A stretch of DNA of 64,000 bases from Allostella sp. ATCC 35155 (GTDB lineage: Bacteria > Pseudomonadota > Alphaproteobacteria > ATCC43930 > Allostellaceae). A program made the position numbers and the translations under genes. The notes under the pieces were generated by a model. That model did not search any database, was not told the DNA's origin, and saw nothing but the letters and a program-made list of their open reading frames with translations. Shown in pieces: positions 8,998-16,581 of the stretch. The stretch lies in NCBI GenBank assembly GCA_006738865.1, contig AP019701.1, positions 2,228,001 to 2,292,000 on the forward strand, in the 5' to 3' direction. Position 1 is the stretch's first letter. Each line of letters opens with the position of its first letter.

Positions 8998-9939
8998 ATG
9001 ACAAGAGCATTCGTCTTTCCGGGACAGGGTTCCCAGGCCGTCGGTATGGGCCGGGATCTGGCGGAAGCCTTTCCCGTCGCCCGGCTCGTCTTCGAGGAGG
9101 TCGACGACGCCCTGGGGCAGCGCCTGACCCGCCTGATGTTCGAGGGGCCGGAGGCGGACCTGACCCTGACGGAGAACGCGCAGCCCGCATTGCTGGCGGT
9201 CAGCGTCGCCGTCGCCCGGGTCGTCGAGGCCGAATTGGGGCGCCCGCTCTCGTCCATGGGCGCGCTGGTGGCGGGCCACTCGCTGGGCGAATATTCCGCG
9301 CTCGCGGCGGCCGGCAGCTTCGCGCTCGCCGATGCCGCACGGCTGCTGCAGCTGCGCGGCCGGTCGATGCAGAAGGCGGTGCCGGTCGGCGTGGGGGCCA
9401 TGGCCGCGCTGCTGGGGCTCGACGTCGAGCAGGCGCAGGCGGTGGCGGCGGAAGCCGCGCAGGGCGAGGTCTGCGATGCGGCCAACGACAACGCGCCGGG
9501 CCAGGTCGTGGTCAGCGGCCATCGGACGGCCGTCGAACGGGCGCTCAAGATCGCCGCCGAGAAGGGCGCCCGGCGCAGCATCCTGCTGCCGGTCAGCGCG
9601 CCGTTCCATTGCGCCCTGATGGCGCCGGCGGCCGAGGTCATGGCCGAGGCGCTGGAGGGTGTCACGATGGCGCCGCCGACCCTGCCGCTGATCGCCAACG
9701 TGACGGCGGCCGCGGCCAGCGACCCCGAGACCATCCGCCGCCAGCTCGTGGAGCAGGTGACCGCGATGGTGCGCTGGCGCGAGAGCGTGCTGGCGATGAA
9801 GGCGGCCGGCATCGAGACGGTCGTCGAACTGGGCGCGGGCAAGGTGCTGTCGGGACTGGTGCGGCGCATCGACCGGGAACTGGCGAGCCAGGCAGCCGGC
9901 GGACCGGCCGAGATCGAAGCGTTCCTGAAGACGGTGTAG
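8998..9939 (+). CDS. fabD: Malonyl-CoA:ACP transacylase
   Basis: The 313-residue enzyme loads malonyl groups from CoA onto acyl carrier protein, the entry step of fatty acid elongation. The N-terminal FVFPGQGSQAVGMG is typical. The active-site serine is S95 in GHSLGEYSALA, and the second catalytic region 'VSAPFHCALM' supplies the histidine. The start ATG at 8998 follows GAGGGGGG at good spacing; a longer in-frame opening upstream is rejected. It heads the cluster fabD-fabG-acpP-fabF. Confidence 0.97.
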   Translation: MTRAFVFPGQGSQAVGMGRDLAEAFPVARLVFEEVDDALGQRLTRLMFEGPEADLTLTENAQPALLAVSVAVARVVEAELGRPLSSMGALVAGHSLGEYSALAAAGSFALADAARLLQLRGRSMQKAVPVGVGAMAALLGLDVEQAQAVAAEAAQGEVCDAANDNAPGQVVVSGHRTAVERALKIAAEKGARRSILLPVSAPFHCALMAPAAEVMAEALEGVTMAPPTLPLIANVTAAAASDPETIRRQLVEQVTAMVRWRESVLAMKAAGIETVVELGAGKVLSGLVRRIDRELASQAAGGPAEIEAFLKTV

Positions 9940-9953
9940 GGGGGCGGACGCCC

Positions 9954-10691
9954 ATGTTCCGACTGGATGGCAAGCGCGCCCTGGTGACGGGCGCCTCGGG
10001 GGGCATCGGGGGTGCCGTGGCACGGGCGCTGCACGCCCAGGGCGCGGCGGTGGCGCTGGCGGGGACGCGGCTGGCGGCGCTGGAAAGCCTGGCCTCGGAA
10101 CTCGGCGAGCGCACGGCCGTCGCCACAGCCGATCTCTCCGACCCGGCCGCCGCCGACGCGCTGGTCAAGGAGGTCGAGGGCCGGCTCGGGGGCATCGATA
10201 TCCTGGTCAACAATGCCGGTCTGACCCGCGACGGCCTCGTCATGCGGATGAAGGACGAGGACTGGCAGCGGGTTCTCGACGTCAACCTGACGGCTGCCTT
10301 CCGCCTCACGCGGGCGTGCCTGCGTGGGATGATGCGGCAACGCTGGGGGCGCATCGTCTCGGTGACCTCGGTGGTCGGCCACACCGGCAATCCCGGACAG
10401 GCCAACTACGCCGCGTCCAAGGCGGCCATCGCCGGAATGACCAAGGCGGTGGCCGCGGAGGTCGCCTCGCGCGGGATCACCGCCAACTGCGTCGCGCCGG
10501 GGTTCATCCGCACCGCCATGACGGATGTGCTGACCGACGAGCAGAAGCAGCGCATCCAGACGCAGATCCCGGCCGGGCGCATGGGCGAATCGGAGGAGGT
10601 GGCCGCGGCCGTCGCCTGGCTCGCGACCGCCGAGGCCGGCTATGTCACGGGCCAGACCATCCACGTCAATGGCGGGATGGCGATGATCTGA
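9954..10691 (+). CDS. fabG: 3-oxoacyl-ACP reductase
   Basis: The 245-residue short-chain dehydrogenase uses NADPH to reduce 3-oxoacyl-ACP in fatty acid synthesis. The cofactor motif [11 protein letters not shown] is near the N-terminus and NNAG follows. The catalytic Ser, Tyr and Lys lie in '[20 protein letters not shown]'. The C-terminus '[17 protein letters not shown]' and '[13 protein letters not shown]' is FabG-like. It begins 14 nt after fabD, so the two are co-transcribed. Confidence 0.96.
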   Translation: MFRLDGKRALVTGASGGIGGAVARALHAQGAAVALAGTRLAALESLASELGERTAVATADLSDPAAADALVKEVEGRLGGIDILVNNAGLTRDGLVMRMKDEDWQRVLDVNLTAAFRLTRACLRGMMRQRWGRIVSVTSVVGHTGNPGQANYAASKAAIAGMTKAVAAEVASRGITANCVAPGFIRTAMTDVLTDEQKQRIQTQIPAGRMGESEEVAAAVAWLATAEAGYVTGQTIHVNGGMAMI

Positions 10692-10781
10692 GCGGGAGGC
10701 CCCGCCGCCGTCCCGGCGATGCTGGTCAACCCCGGAGCTTCATGCTATGGGGGCGCGCTTATCCCAGATCGCACCAAATCC

Positions 10782-10810
10782 GGCCCCAACGCGTCGTCCG
10801 CGCTGGGGCC
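10782..10810 (+). other. Strong hairpin in the fabG-acpP spacer
   Basis: GGCCCCA (10782-10788) pairs with TGGGGCC (10804-10810), and CGCG (10790-10793) pairs with CGCG (10799-10802). A single A/C mismatch separates the two helices and the loop is 5 nt. It lies 41 nt upstream of the acpP start. It could be a terminator for fabG or a leader structure that stabilises acpP mRNA. Confidence 0.5.
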
Positions 10811-10851
10811 TGTCTCGAAGTACAGCCGGTCAATTCCAGAGGAAGGCCCAG

Positions 10852-11088
10852 ATGAGCGACGTCGCCGAACGAGTTAAGAAGATCGTGGTGGAGCATCTCG
10901 GTGTCGAGGAAGCCAAGGTCACCGAGAACGCCAGCTTCATCGACGATCTGGGCGCCGACAGCCTCGACACGGTCGAACTGGTGATGGCCTTCGAGGAGGA
11001 ATTCTCGATCGAGATCCCCGACGACGCCGCCGAGAAGATCGCGACGGTCAAGGACGCGATCGACTTCATCACGAAGAAGCAGGCCTGA
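10852..11088 (+). CDS. acpP: Acyl carrier protein
   Basis: The 78-residue acidic protein carries growing acyl chains on a 4'-phosphopantetheine arm. The attachment site is S37 in the motif [10 protein letters not shown]. The start is the ATG at 10852 ([12 protein letters not shown]), preceded by AGAGGAAGG; the longer open frame upstream has no ACP character. Position between fabG and fabF is the canonical one. The 160-nt spacer before it holds a strong hairpin (10782-10810). Confidence 0.98.
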   Translation: MSDVAERVKKIVVEHLGVEEAKVTENASFIDDLGADSLDTVELVMAFEEEFSIEIPDDAAEKIATVKDAIDFITKKQA

Positions 11089-11117
11089 GGCGGGGCCGCG
11101 CGGGTCCCGGATCGCCC

Positions 11118-12380
11118 ATGCGTCGCGTCGTCGTCACCGGTCTCGGCCTCGTCACTCCGCTCGGAGTGGGGGTCGAGCACAACTGGAAGCGCCTGGTCGC
11201 CGGCGAATCCGGACTTTCCGCAATCCAGTCGTTCGACGTCTCCGACCTGCCGTCCAAGGTCGCAGGCCAGGTACCGCGGGGCGAGACCGCCAGCGGGCTC
11301 TTCCATCCCGACGACTGGGTTTCCGTCAAGGACCAGCGCAAGATGGACCAGTTCATCATCTATGCGCTGGCGGCGGGGGTCCAGGCCGTCGAGGATGCGG
11401 GCTGGAAGCCGGACGATGCGGAGGAGCAGGAGCGGACCGGGGTCATGATCGGCTCCGGCATCGGCGGTCTGCCGAGCATCGAGGAAGGGGCGCTGACGTT
11501 GCGGGACCGTGGTCCGCGCCGCATCAGCCCGTTCTTCATTCCCGCCTGCCTGATCAATCTGGCGTCCGGTCATCTCTCGATCCGCTACGGGTTCCGCGGT
11601 CCGAACCATGCGGTGGTCACCGCCTGCTCGACCGGTGCCCACGCCATCGGCGATGCCTCGCGGATCATCGCCTGGGGCGATGCCGACGTGATGGTCGCCG
11701 GCGGCGCCGAAGCGGCGGTCTGCCGCCTCGGCCTCGCGGGCTTCGCGGCCGCCCGGGCCCTCTCGACCAACTTCAACGACACGCCGGAACGGGCGTCGCG
11801 TCCCTGGGACCGCGACCGGGACGGCTTCGTCATGGGCGAGGGTGCCGGTTGCCTCGTGCTCGAGGAGTACGAGCACGCGCGCAAGCGCGGTGCGAAGATC
11901 TATGCCGAGATCCGGGGCTACGGCATGTCGGGCGACGCCTACCATGTCACGGCGCCGCCCGAGGACGGCAACGGCGGCTTCCGGGCGATGCGCAATGCCC
12001 TGAAGTCGGCCGGCCTCAATGCCGACGACATCGACTACGTCAACGCGCACGGGACCTCGACCCCCCTCGGGGACGAGATCGAACTCGGCGCCGTGAAGCG
12101 GCTCTTCGGCGAGCACGCCTATAAGCTGTCGATGTCGTCGACCAAGTCGGCGATCGGGCATCTGCTCGGGGCGGCCGGCACGGTCGAGGCGGTCTATTCG
12201 ATCCTCGCCATCCGCGACGGCGTGGTCCCGCCGACCCGCAATCTCGACAACCCCTCCGAGGGCTGCGACATCGATCTCGTGCCGCACCGGGCCAAGGAGC
12301 GGCCGGTGCGCTATGCCCTCTCGAACTCTTTCGGGTTCGGCGGCACCAACGCCTCCCTGATCTTCGGCCCGGCGCCCTGA
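11118..12380 (+). CDS. fabF: 3-oxoacyl-ACP synthase II
   Basis: The 420-residue condensing enzyme elongates acyl-ACP with malonyl-ACP. The catalytic cysteine is C170 in [11 protein letters not shown]; the two histidines are in '[14 protein letters not shown]' and '[11 protein letters not shown]'. The C-terminal '[14 protein letters not shown]' is diagnostic. The gene follows acpP by 29 nt and precedes mltG by 18 nt, so all are probably one transcript. Confidence 0.97.
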   Translation: MRRVVVTGLGLVTPLGVGVEHNWKRLVAGESGLSAIQSFDVSDLPSKVAGQVPRGETASGLFHPDDWVSVKDQRKMDQFIIYALAAGVQAVEDAGWKPDDAEEQERTGVMIGSGIGGLPSIEEGALTLRDRGPRRISPFFIPACLINLASGHLSIRYGFRGPNHAVVTACSTGAHAIGDASRIIAWGDADVMVAGGAEAAVCRLGLAGFAAARALSTNFNDTPERASRPWDRDRDGFVMGEGAGCLVLEEYEHARKRGAKIYAEIRGYGMSGDAYHVTAPPEDGNGGFRAMRNALKSAGLNADDIDYVNAHGTSTPLGDEIELGAVKRLFGEHAYKLSMSSTKSAIGHLLGAAGTVEAVYSILAIRDGVVPPTRNLDNPSEGCDIDLVPHRAKERPVRYALSNSFGFGGTNASLIFGPAP

Positions 12381-12398
12381 CGGGCGCCGGGATCGGCG

Positions 12399-13382
12399 AT
12401 GCGCGTCGTCTTGCGACTGCTGGCCGTCCTGGTTCTGCTGGGTGTCGCGGGACTGGCGGGTTCCTGGTGGTGGGCCGATCAGCGCATCCGGCAGGCCGGG
12501 CCGCTGCCGGAGGAGCGCCTCGTGCTGATCCCGCGTGGCACCGGTGGTGAGGAGATCGGCCGCCGTCTCACGGCTGCAGGCGTGGTCGAGCATCCGCTGC
12601 TTTTCCACTTCGCCGTCTTCCGCGCCGGTGTCGAAGGGCGCCTGCGGGCCGGGGAATATGCCTTCGCGGCCGGCGTCTCCACCCTCGACGCGGCCCGCCT
12701 CGTCGCCTCGGGCAAAGTTCATCAGCGACGGCTCACGGTGGCGGAGGGGTTGAGTGCCCGCGAGGTCACGCAGCTCATCGCCGATGCCCCCGGGCTGGAC
12801 GGCGAACTCGAACGGCCGCTCGCCGAGGGAGAGGCCTTTCCCGAGACCTATTTCTACGTCTGGGGCGACCGCCGCGAGGAAGTGGCCGAGCGGATGCGCC
12901 GGGCCATGCGCCAGGAGATTGCGCGGGCCTGGGCCGAACGCGATTCCTCCATTCCGCTGGAGACGTCCGCCGAGCTGCTCGTGCTCGCCTCCATCGTCGA
13001 GAAGGAAACGGCGCGGGCGGACGAGCGGGCGCGGGTCGCGGCCGTCTTCGTGAACCGGCTGCGCCGCGGGATGCGCCTGCAGTCGGACCCGACGGTGATT
13101 CACGGTCTGACGGGCGGCGGGCCGCTCGATCGCAGTCTGACGCGCCGCGATCTGGAGCACGCCTCGCCCTACAACACCTATGCCGTGGCGGGGCTGCCGC
13201 CGGGCCCGATCGCGACGCCGGGGCGGGCGTCGCTGATGGCGGTCGCCCGGCCGGCCTCGACCGACGACCTATACTTCGTGGCGGACGGCACGGGCGGGCA
13301 CGCCTTCGCGACCAACCTGCAGGACCACAACCGCAATGTCGCCCGCTGGCGGCGGCTGCAGCGCGAACAGGCGACCGAATAG
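12399..13382 (+). CDS. mltG: Endolytic murein transglycosylase MltG
   Basis: MltG cuts nascent peptidoglycan strands and is thought to set glycan chain length. The 327-residue product has one N-terminal membrane helix (about residues 4-25, VLRLLAVLVLLGVAGLAGSW) and then a periplasmic YceG/LysM-like region. The catalytic glutamate is in LASIVEKETA. The C-terminal 'QSDPTVIHGL', 'SPYNTYAVAGLPPGPI' and 'YFVADGTGGHAFA' blocks are typical. It closes the fab operon; the next gene is convergent. Confidence 0.94.
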   Translation: MRVVLRLLAVLVLLGVAGLAGSWWWADQRIRQAGPLPEERLVLIPRGTGGEEIGRRLTAAGVVEHPLLFHFAVFRAGVEGRLRAGEYAFAAGVSTLDAARLVASGKVHQRRLTVAEGLSAREVTQLIADAPGLDGELERPLAEGEAFPETYFYVWGDRREEVAERMRRAMRQEIARAWAERDSSIPLETSAELLVLASIVEKETARADERARVAAVFVNRLRRGMRLQSDPTVIHGLTGGGPLDRSLTRRDLEHASPYNTYAVAGLPPGPIATPGRASLMAVARPASTDDLYFVADGTGGHAFATNLQDHNRNVARWRRLQREQATE

Positions 13383-13393
13383 ACCAGGGCGGG

Positions 13394-14170
13394 CTATCGG
13401 CCCTTGGCGGGCAGGCGCCGCAGGATCGGGTCGGTCCAGGCGACGGGCAGGCCGGCCAGCAGCCGGACGAGGGCATAGACCGGCCAGGGGAAGGCGATGC
13501 GGGCGCGATTGCGGTCGAGGCCGCGCCGGATGATCCGTGCCGCCCGGTCGGCCGGCATCAGCAGCGGCATGGGAAAGCGGTTCACCGCCGTCATCGGGCT
13601 CTCGACATAGCCGGGGCAGATGACGGAGACCCCGATCCTGTCCCGCGCCAGCTCGCCCCGCAGGGCCTCTCCCAGCACCCGCACCGCGGCCTTGCTGCCG
13701 CAATAGGCCGGGGCGCCGGGGAAGCCGCGGAAGCCGGCGAGCGAACTCATGATCGCGATCTGGCCGCGACGGCGCGGGCGCATCCGCGCGACAGCCGGGT
13801 GGATCGTGTTGAGCACGCCGTCGAGGTTGACGGCGAAGATGCGCCGTGCCTGGGCCTCGGACTCGCCGCCGTCGCCGGTGCCGGCGGAGATGCCGGCATT
13901 GGCGACGACCAGGTCGAGGGGCAGGCGATCGTCGGCTTCGGCGATCCAGCCGGCCGTCGCCGCCGCGTCGGTCACGTCGACCAGGGCGGTCGCGACGGTC
14001 GCGCCGCGCTGCCGGCAGGCGGCGGACACCGCTGCGAGCCGCTCACGGTCGCGGCCGCCGAGGGCCAGGGTGGCGCCCGGCCGCGCGTAGGCCAGCGCCA
14101 GGGCGGCGCCGATTCCGCTCGACGCGCCGGTGATCAGGATGGTCCCGCCCGCATGCGACCCTGCATTCAT
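13394..14170 (-). CDS. Short-chain dehydrogenase/reductase (SDR family)
   Basis: The 258-residue SDR has the nucleotide motif TGASSGIGAALALAYARPG near residue 14, 'VANAGIS', and a catalytic YCGSKAA block with 'SSLAGFRGFPGAPAY' before it. The C-terminal part is hydrophobic and includes 'FPWPVYALVRLLAGLPVAW', a likely membrane-associating segment seen in SDRs acting on lipids. The substrate is unknown. The start is the ATG at 14168-14170; the open frame continues far upstream but without SDR sequence. It is convergent with mltG and divergent from yicC. Confidence 0.88.
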   Translation of the reverse strand: MNAGSHAGGTILITGASSGIGAALALAYARPGATLALGGRDRERLAAVSAACRQRGATVATALVDVTDAAATAGWIAEADDRLPLDLVVANAGISAGTGDGGESEAQARRIFAVNLDGVLNTIHPAVARMRPRRRGQIAIMSSLAGFRGFPGAPAYCGSKAAVRVLGEALRGELARDRIGVSVICPGYVESPMTAVNRFPMPLLMPADRAARIIRRGLDRNRARIAFPWPVYALVRLLAGLPVAWTDPILRRLPAKGR

Positions 14171-14199
14171 TGTTCGAGGATAGCGACCGCCGCTATAAC
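14170..14199 (+). promoter_or_regulatory. Candidate promoter of yicC-gmk
   Basis: TTGTTC (14170-14175) and TATAAC (14194-14199) are 18 nt apart in the SDR/yicC divergent region, about 59 nt upstream of the yicC start. Confidence 0.4.
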
Positions 14200-14257
14200 G
14201 CGCACGCGTCGGCCGCGGGCCGGCCGTTCGGAACGGTTGGGAAGGGGCGGACGAGCT

Positions 14258-15145
14258 TTGCACATCGCCAGCATGACGGGATACGCCCGCCGCCAGGGCC
14301 AGCAGGGCGACGAGAGCTGGGTCTGGGAGTTGAAGAGCGTCAACGGACGGACGCTTGAAGTCCGTGCCCGCCTGCCGGCAGGCTGCGACCACCTCGACAT
14401 GCCGTTGCGCGGCCTGCTGGCCCGGACGCTGAACCGCGGCAACGTCTCGGTCACGCTGACCCTGACGCGCGGCGGCGGCGGCCAGCGCCTGGCGGTCAAC
14501 GAGGCCATGCTGGACCAGCTCATCGCCCTGATGGGTCAGGTCGAGCGGCGCCTGGACGTCGCACCGCCCCGGATCGACGGTCTGCTCGCCATCCGCGGCG
14601 TCCTGGAGATGGTGGAGGCGCCGCTCGATGCGGCCCATGGGGAAGAGCGGGATCGCGCCGTGATGGCGGACTTCGCCGCGGCGCTCGATCAGATGGCGGA
14701 TGTCCGCCGGGAGGAGGGGGCTCGGATTCTGGAGGTCCTTCTGCTTCGGCTCGACGAGATCGCCGGCCATGTGGCGGCGGCGCAGATGTCCGCCGGGGCG
14801 CAGCCGGCGGCGATTCGCGAGCGGCTGATCGCCCAGATCCAGGGGCTGCTGGACGGGGCCGCGGCATTGCCGCCCGAGCGCCTGCAGCAGGAAGCCGCGA
14901 TGCTGGCGGCGAAGGCCGACATCCGCGAGGAGATCGACCGGCTGCATGCCCACATCGCAGCGGCCCGCGCGATGCTGGCGGAGGGCGGCGCGGTCGGTCG
15001 CCGACTCGACTTCCTCTGCCAGGAGTTCAACCGCGAGGCCAACACGCTGTGCTCCAAGTCGGCCGATATCGGCCTGACCCGGATCGGGCTCGACCTGAAG
15101 CAGTCGATCGAGCAGTTCCGCGAGCAGATCCAGAACATCGAATAG
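14258..15145 (+). CDS. YicC/YloC family endoribonuclease
   Basis: Family members are RNases that influence small-RNA stability. The N-terminal motif SMTGYARR and 'WELKSVNGRTLEVRARLP' are diagnostic. The C-terminal DUF1732 region ends with 'GRRLDFLCQEFNREANTL' and 'KQSIEQFREQIQNIE'. I chose the TTG at 14258, because GAAGGGG lies about 10 nt upstream and the first residues (HIASMTGYARR) match the family. The ATG at 14273 is the alternative and would be five residues shorter. The product is 295 residues. It pairs with gmk as in most proteobacteria. Confidence 0.9.
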   Translation: MHIASMTGYARRQGQQGDESWVWELKSVNGRTLEVRARLPAGCDHLDMPLRGLLARTLNRGNVSVTLTLTRGGGGQRLAVNEAMLDQLIALMGQVERRLDVAPPRIDGLLAIRGVLEMVEAPLDAAHGEERDRAVMADFAAALDQMADVRREEGARILEVLLLRLDEIAGHVAAAQMSAGAQPAAIRERLIAQIQGLLDGAAALPPERLQQEAAMLAAKADIREEIDRLHAHIAAARAMLAEGGAVGRRLDFLCQEFNREANTLCSKSADIGLTRIGLDLKQSIEQFREQIQNIE

Positions 15146-15175
15146 CGCCGGACAGGACGATCGGGGGAGGGGGCG

Positions 15176-15811
15176 ATGGAGCCGAACATATTGCGGCGCG
15201 GAATGATGCTGGTGCTGTCCTCGCCGTCGGGCGCCGGCAAGACCTCGATCTCGCGGCGCGTGCTGGCCGAGGAGCCGGAACTGCAGATGTCGGTGTCGAT
15301 GACGACGCGGGCCCGCCGGACGGGCGAGCGCGACGGGGTCGACTACCACTTCGTCGACCTGACGACCTTCAACCTGATGGTCAACCGGCGCGAGTTCCTC
15401 GAGTACGCCAAGGTCTTCGACAATTACTACGGGACGCCGCGCAGCACCGTGGAGGCGGAACTGGCCGCCGGGCGCGACGTGCTGTTCGACATCGACTGGC
15501 AGGGCACCCAGACGCTGAAGCAGGCGGCGCGGGACGACCTCGTCAACGTCTTCGTCCTGCCGCCCTCGACCGCCGAGCTGGAGCGCCGGCTGCGGACGCG
15601 GGCGCGCGATTCGGCCGACGAGGTCGCGCGGCGGATGTCGCGGGCGGCCGACGAGATGAGCCACTGGCCGGAATACGACTACGTCATCGTCAATTGCGAC
15701 CTGGAAGAGAGCGTCGCGCGCGTCCGGGCGATCCTCTGGGCCGAGCGCCTGCGACGCCAGCGGCAGCCCGGCCTGGCCGAGTTCGTCAAGCGCCTGCGGG
15801 AGGGCCAGTAG
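15176..15811 (+). CDS. gmk: Guanylate kinase
   Basis: The 211-residue kinase phosphorylates GMP to GDP with ATP. The P-loop SSPSGAGKTS is near residue 15. The GMP-binding segment 'SMTTRARRTGERDGVDYHFV' and 'EYAKVFDNYYGTP' follow, then 'FDIDWQGTQ' and the lid region with conserved arginines. It starts 30 nt after yicC with a weak GGGGGAGGG ribosome site. Length is normal for the family (about 205-215). Confidence 0.97.
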   Translation: MEPNILRRGMMLVLSSPSGAGKTSISRRVLAEEPELQMSVSMTTRARRTGERDGVDYHFVDLTTFNLMVNRREFLEYAKVFDNYYGTPRSTVEAELAAGRDVLFDIDWQGTQTLKQAARDDLVNVFVLPPSTAELERRLRTRARDSADEVARRMSRAADEMSHWPEYDYVIVNCDLEESVARVRAILWAERLRRQRQPGLAEFVKRLREGQ

Positions 15812-15818
15812 GCTCCCG

Positions 15819-15892
15819 CAGAAAGTACAGTAACTTTCTGACGAAATCTCTTGCGAGTTCCGAGCGGCCGGAATATACAGTGACTTGTTGAT
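15819..15892. promoter_or_regulatory. Paired operator-like repeats upstream of the XRE gene
   Basis: Two related elements lie exactly 50 bp apart, at 15821-15841 and 15871-15891 (16 of 21 bases identical, shared core TACAGTRACTTKYTGA). The first is also a perfect 8-bp inverted repeat, CAGAAAGT (15819-15826) with ACTTTCTG (15833-15840). The second overlaps a candidate -10 box. The segment is strikingly AT-rich against its surroundings. The rest of this 412-nt gap (15893-16223) shows no gene I can support. Confidence 0.5.
15851..15879 (+). promoter_or_regulatory. Candidate promoter of the XRE/RTX locus
   Basis: TTGCGA (15851-15856) and TATACA (15874-15879) are 17 nt apart. The -10 lies inside the downstream copy of the operator-like repeat. 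A transcript from here would have a long leader of about 340 nt before the XRE start at 16224. Confidence 0.4.
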
Positions 15893-16223
15893 GCGGTGAG
15901 CGCATCGAATGCCGCCTGATGAAGACGCTTGGCACGCGTCGAAACGGGTAACCGTCGCGGCAGCCTCGATGATCACCGGAGACGGATGTCAACTTCGCCC
16001 CCCCGACGTCCGCCGCCGGTACCAGTCCGCCCGACCATCGAGGCTGCCGTGCCTACCTCCCGCCGCCGCCTGCGCACCCCCGCGCAGGCGGCTGGGGAGG
16101 CAGCCCGGGAAATCGGTCGCCCGAGAGATCGATCGCCCGACAATTCGGTGGACCGGCGAGACGGCATCCAGTAACTCTATGACATGGACACCCGATCAGA
16201 CCGACATTGAACGGAGGTTGGTG

Positions 16224-16535
16224 ATGTACGCGCAGTATGTGCGTTCGGCCGACCACGCACGGCAGCTCCGCCAGGAAGCAGGGCGCTGGCTGCGGTCGTG
16301 TCGCGATGCCCGGTCGATGACGCAGCGCGATCTGGCCGAACGGGTGGGCCTGCGCTACTACACCTTCATCTCGCAGATCGAGGGTGGACACGGGCGGATC
16401 CCGCCCGACCAGTACGAAGCCTGGGCGCTGGCGCTCGAGATCGAGCCACGCGAGTTCGCCAAGGCGATGCTGCGATTCTACGACCCGTTCACGTTCCGGC
16501 TCTTGTTCCCGGAAGACTTGGCGGCATCGGCCTAG
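16224..16535 (+). CDS. XRE-type helix-turn-helix regulator
   Basis: This small protein (103 residues) has a classic XRE helix-turn-helix: 'SMTQRDLAERVGLRYYTFISQIE' (split at about residues 32-54), followed by 'GGHGRIPPDQYEAWALALEIEPREFA'. No ligand domain is attached; a short tail ends in 'RFYDPFTFRLLFPED'. I chose the ATG at 16224, because GGAGG lies 6 nt upstream; an ATG at 16179 would add 15 residues. It sits 46 nt before an RTX-repeat protein and behind a promoter with paired repeats, so it probably autoregulates and controls that neighbour. This is inference. Confidence 0.88.
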   Translation: MYAQYVRSADHARQLRQEAGRWLRSCRDARSMTQRDLAERVGLRYYTFISQIEGGHGRIPPDQYEAWALALEIEPREFAKAMLRFYDPFTFRLLFPEDLAASA

Positions 16536-16581
16536 CCGGGCCAGGACAGCCGATCGCGACGGTCGGACGGCGGAGGAGCGA

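Noticed and set aside
15819-15840. The 8-bp inverted repeat after gmk considered as an intrinsic terminator
   Set aside because: The stem is AT-rich, no T-run follows, and a related copy lies 50 bp downstream over a promoter. Regulatory sites explain it better.
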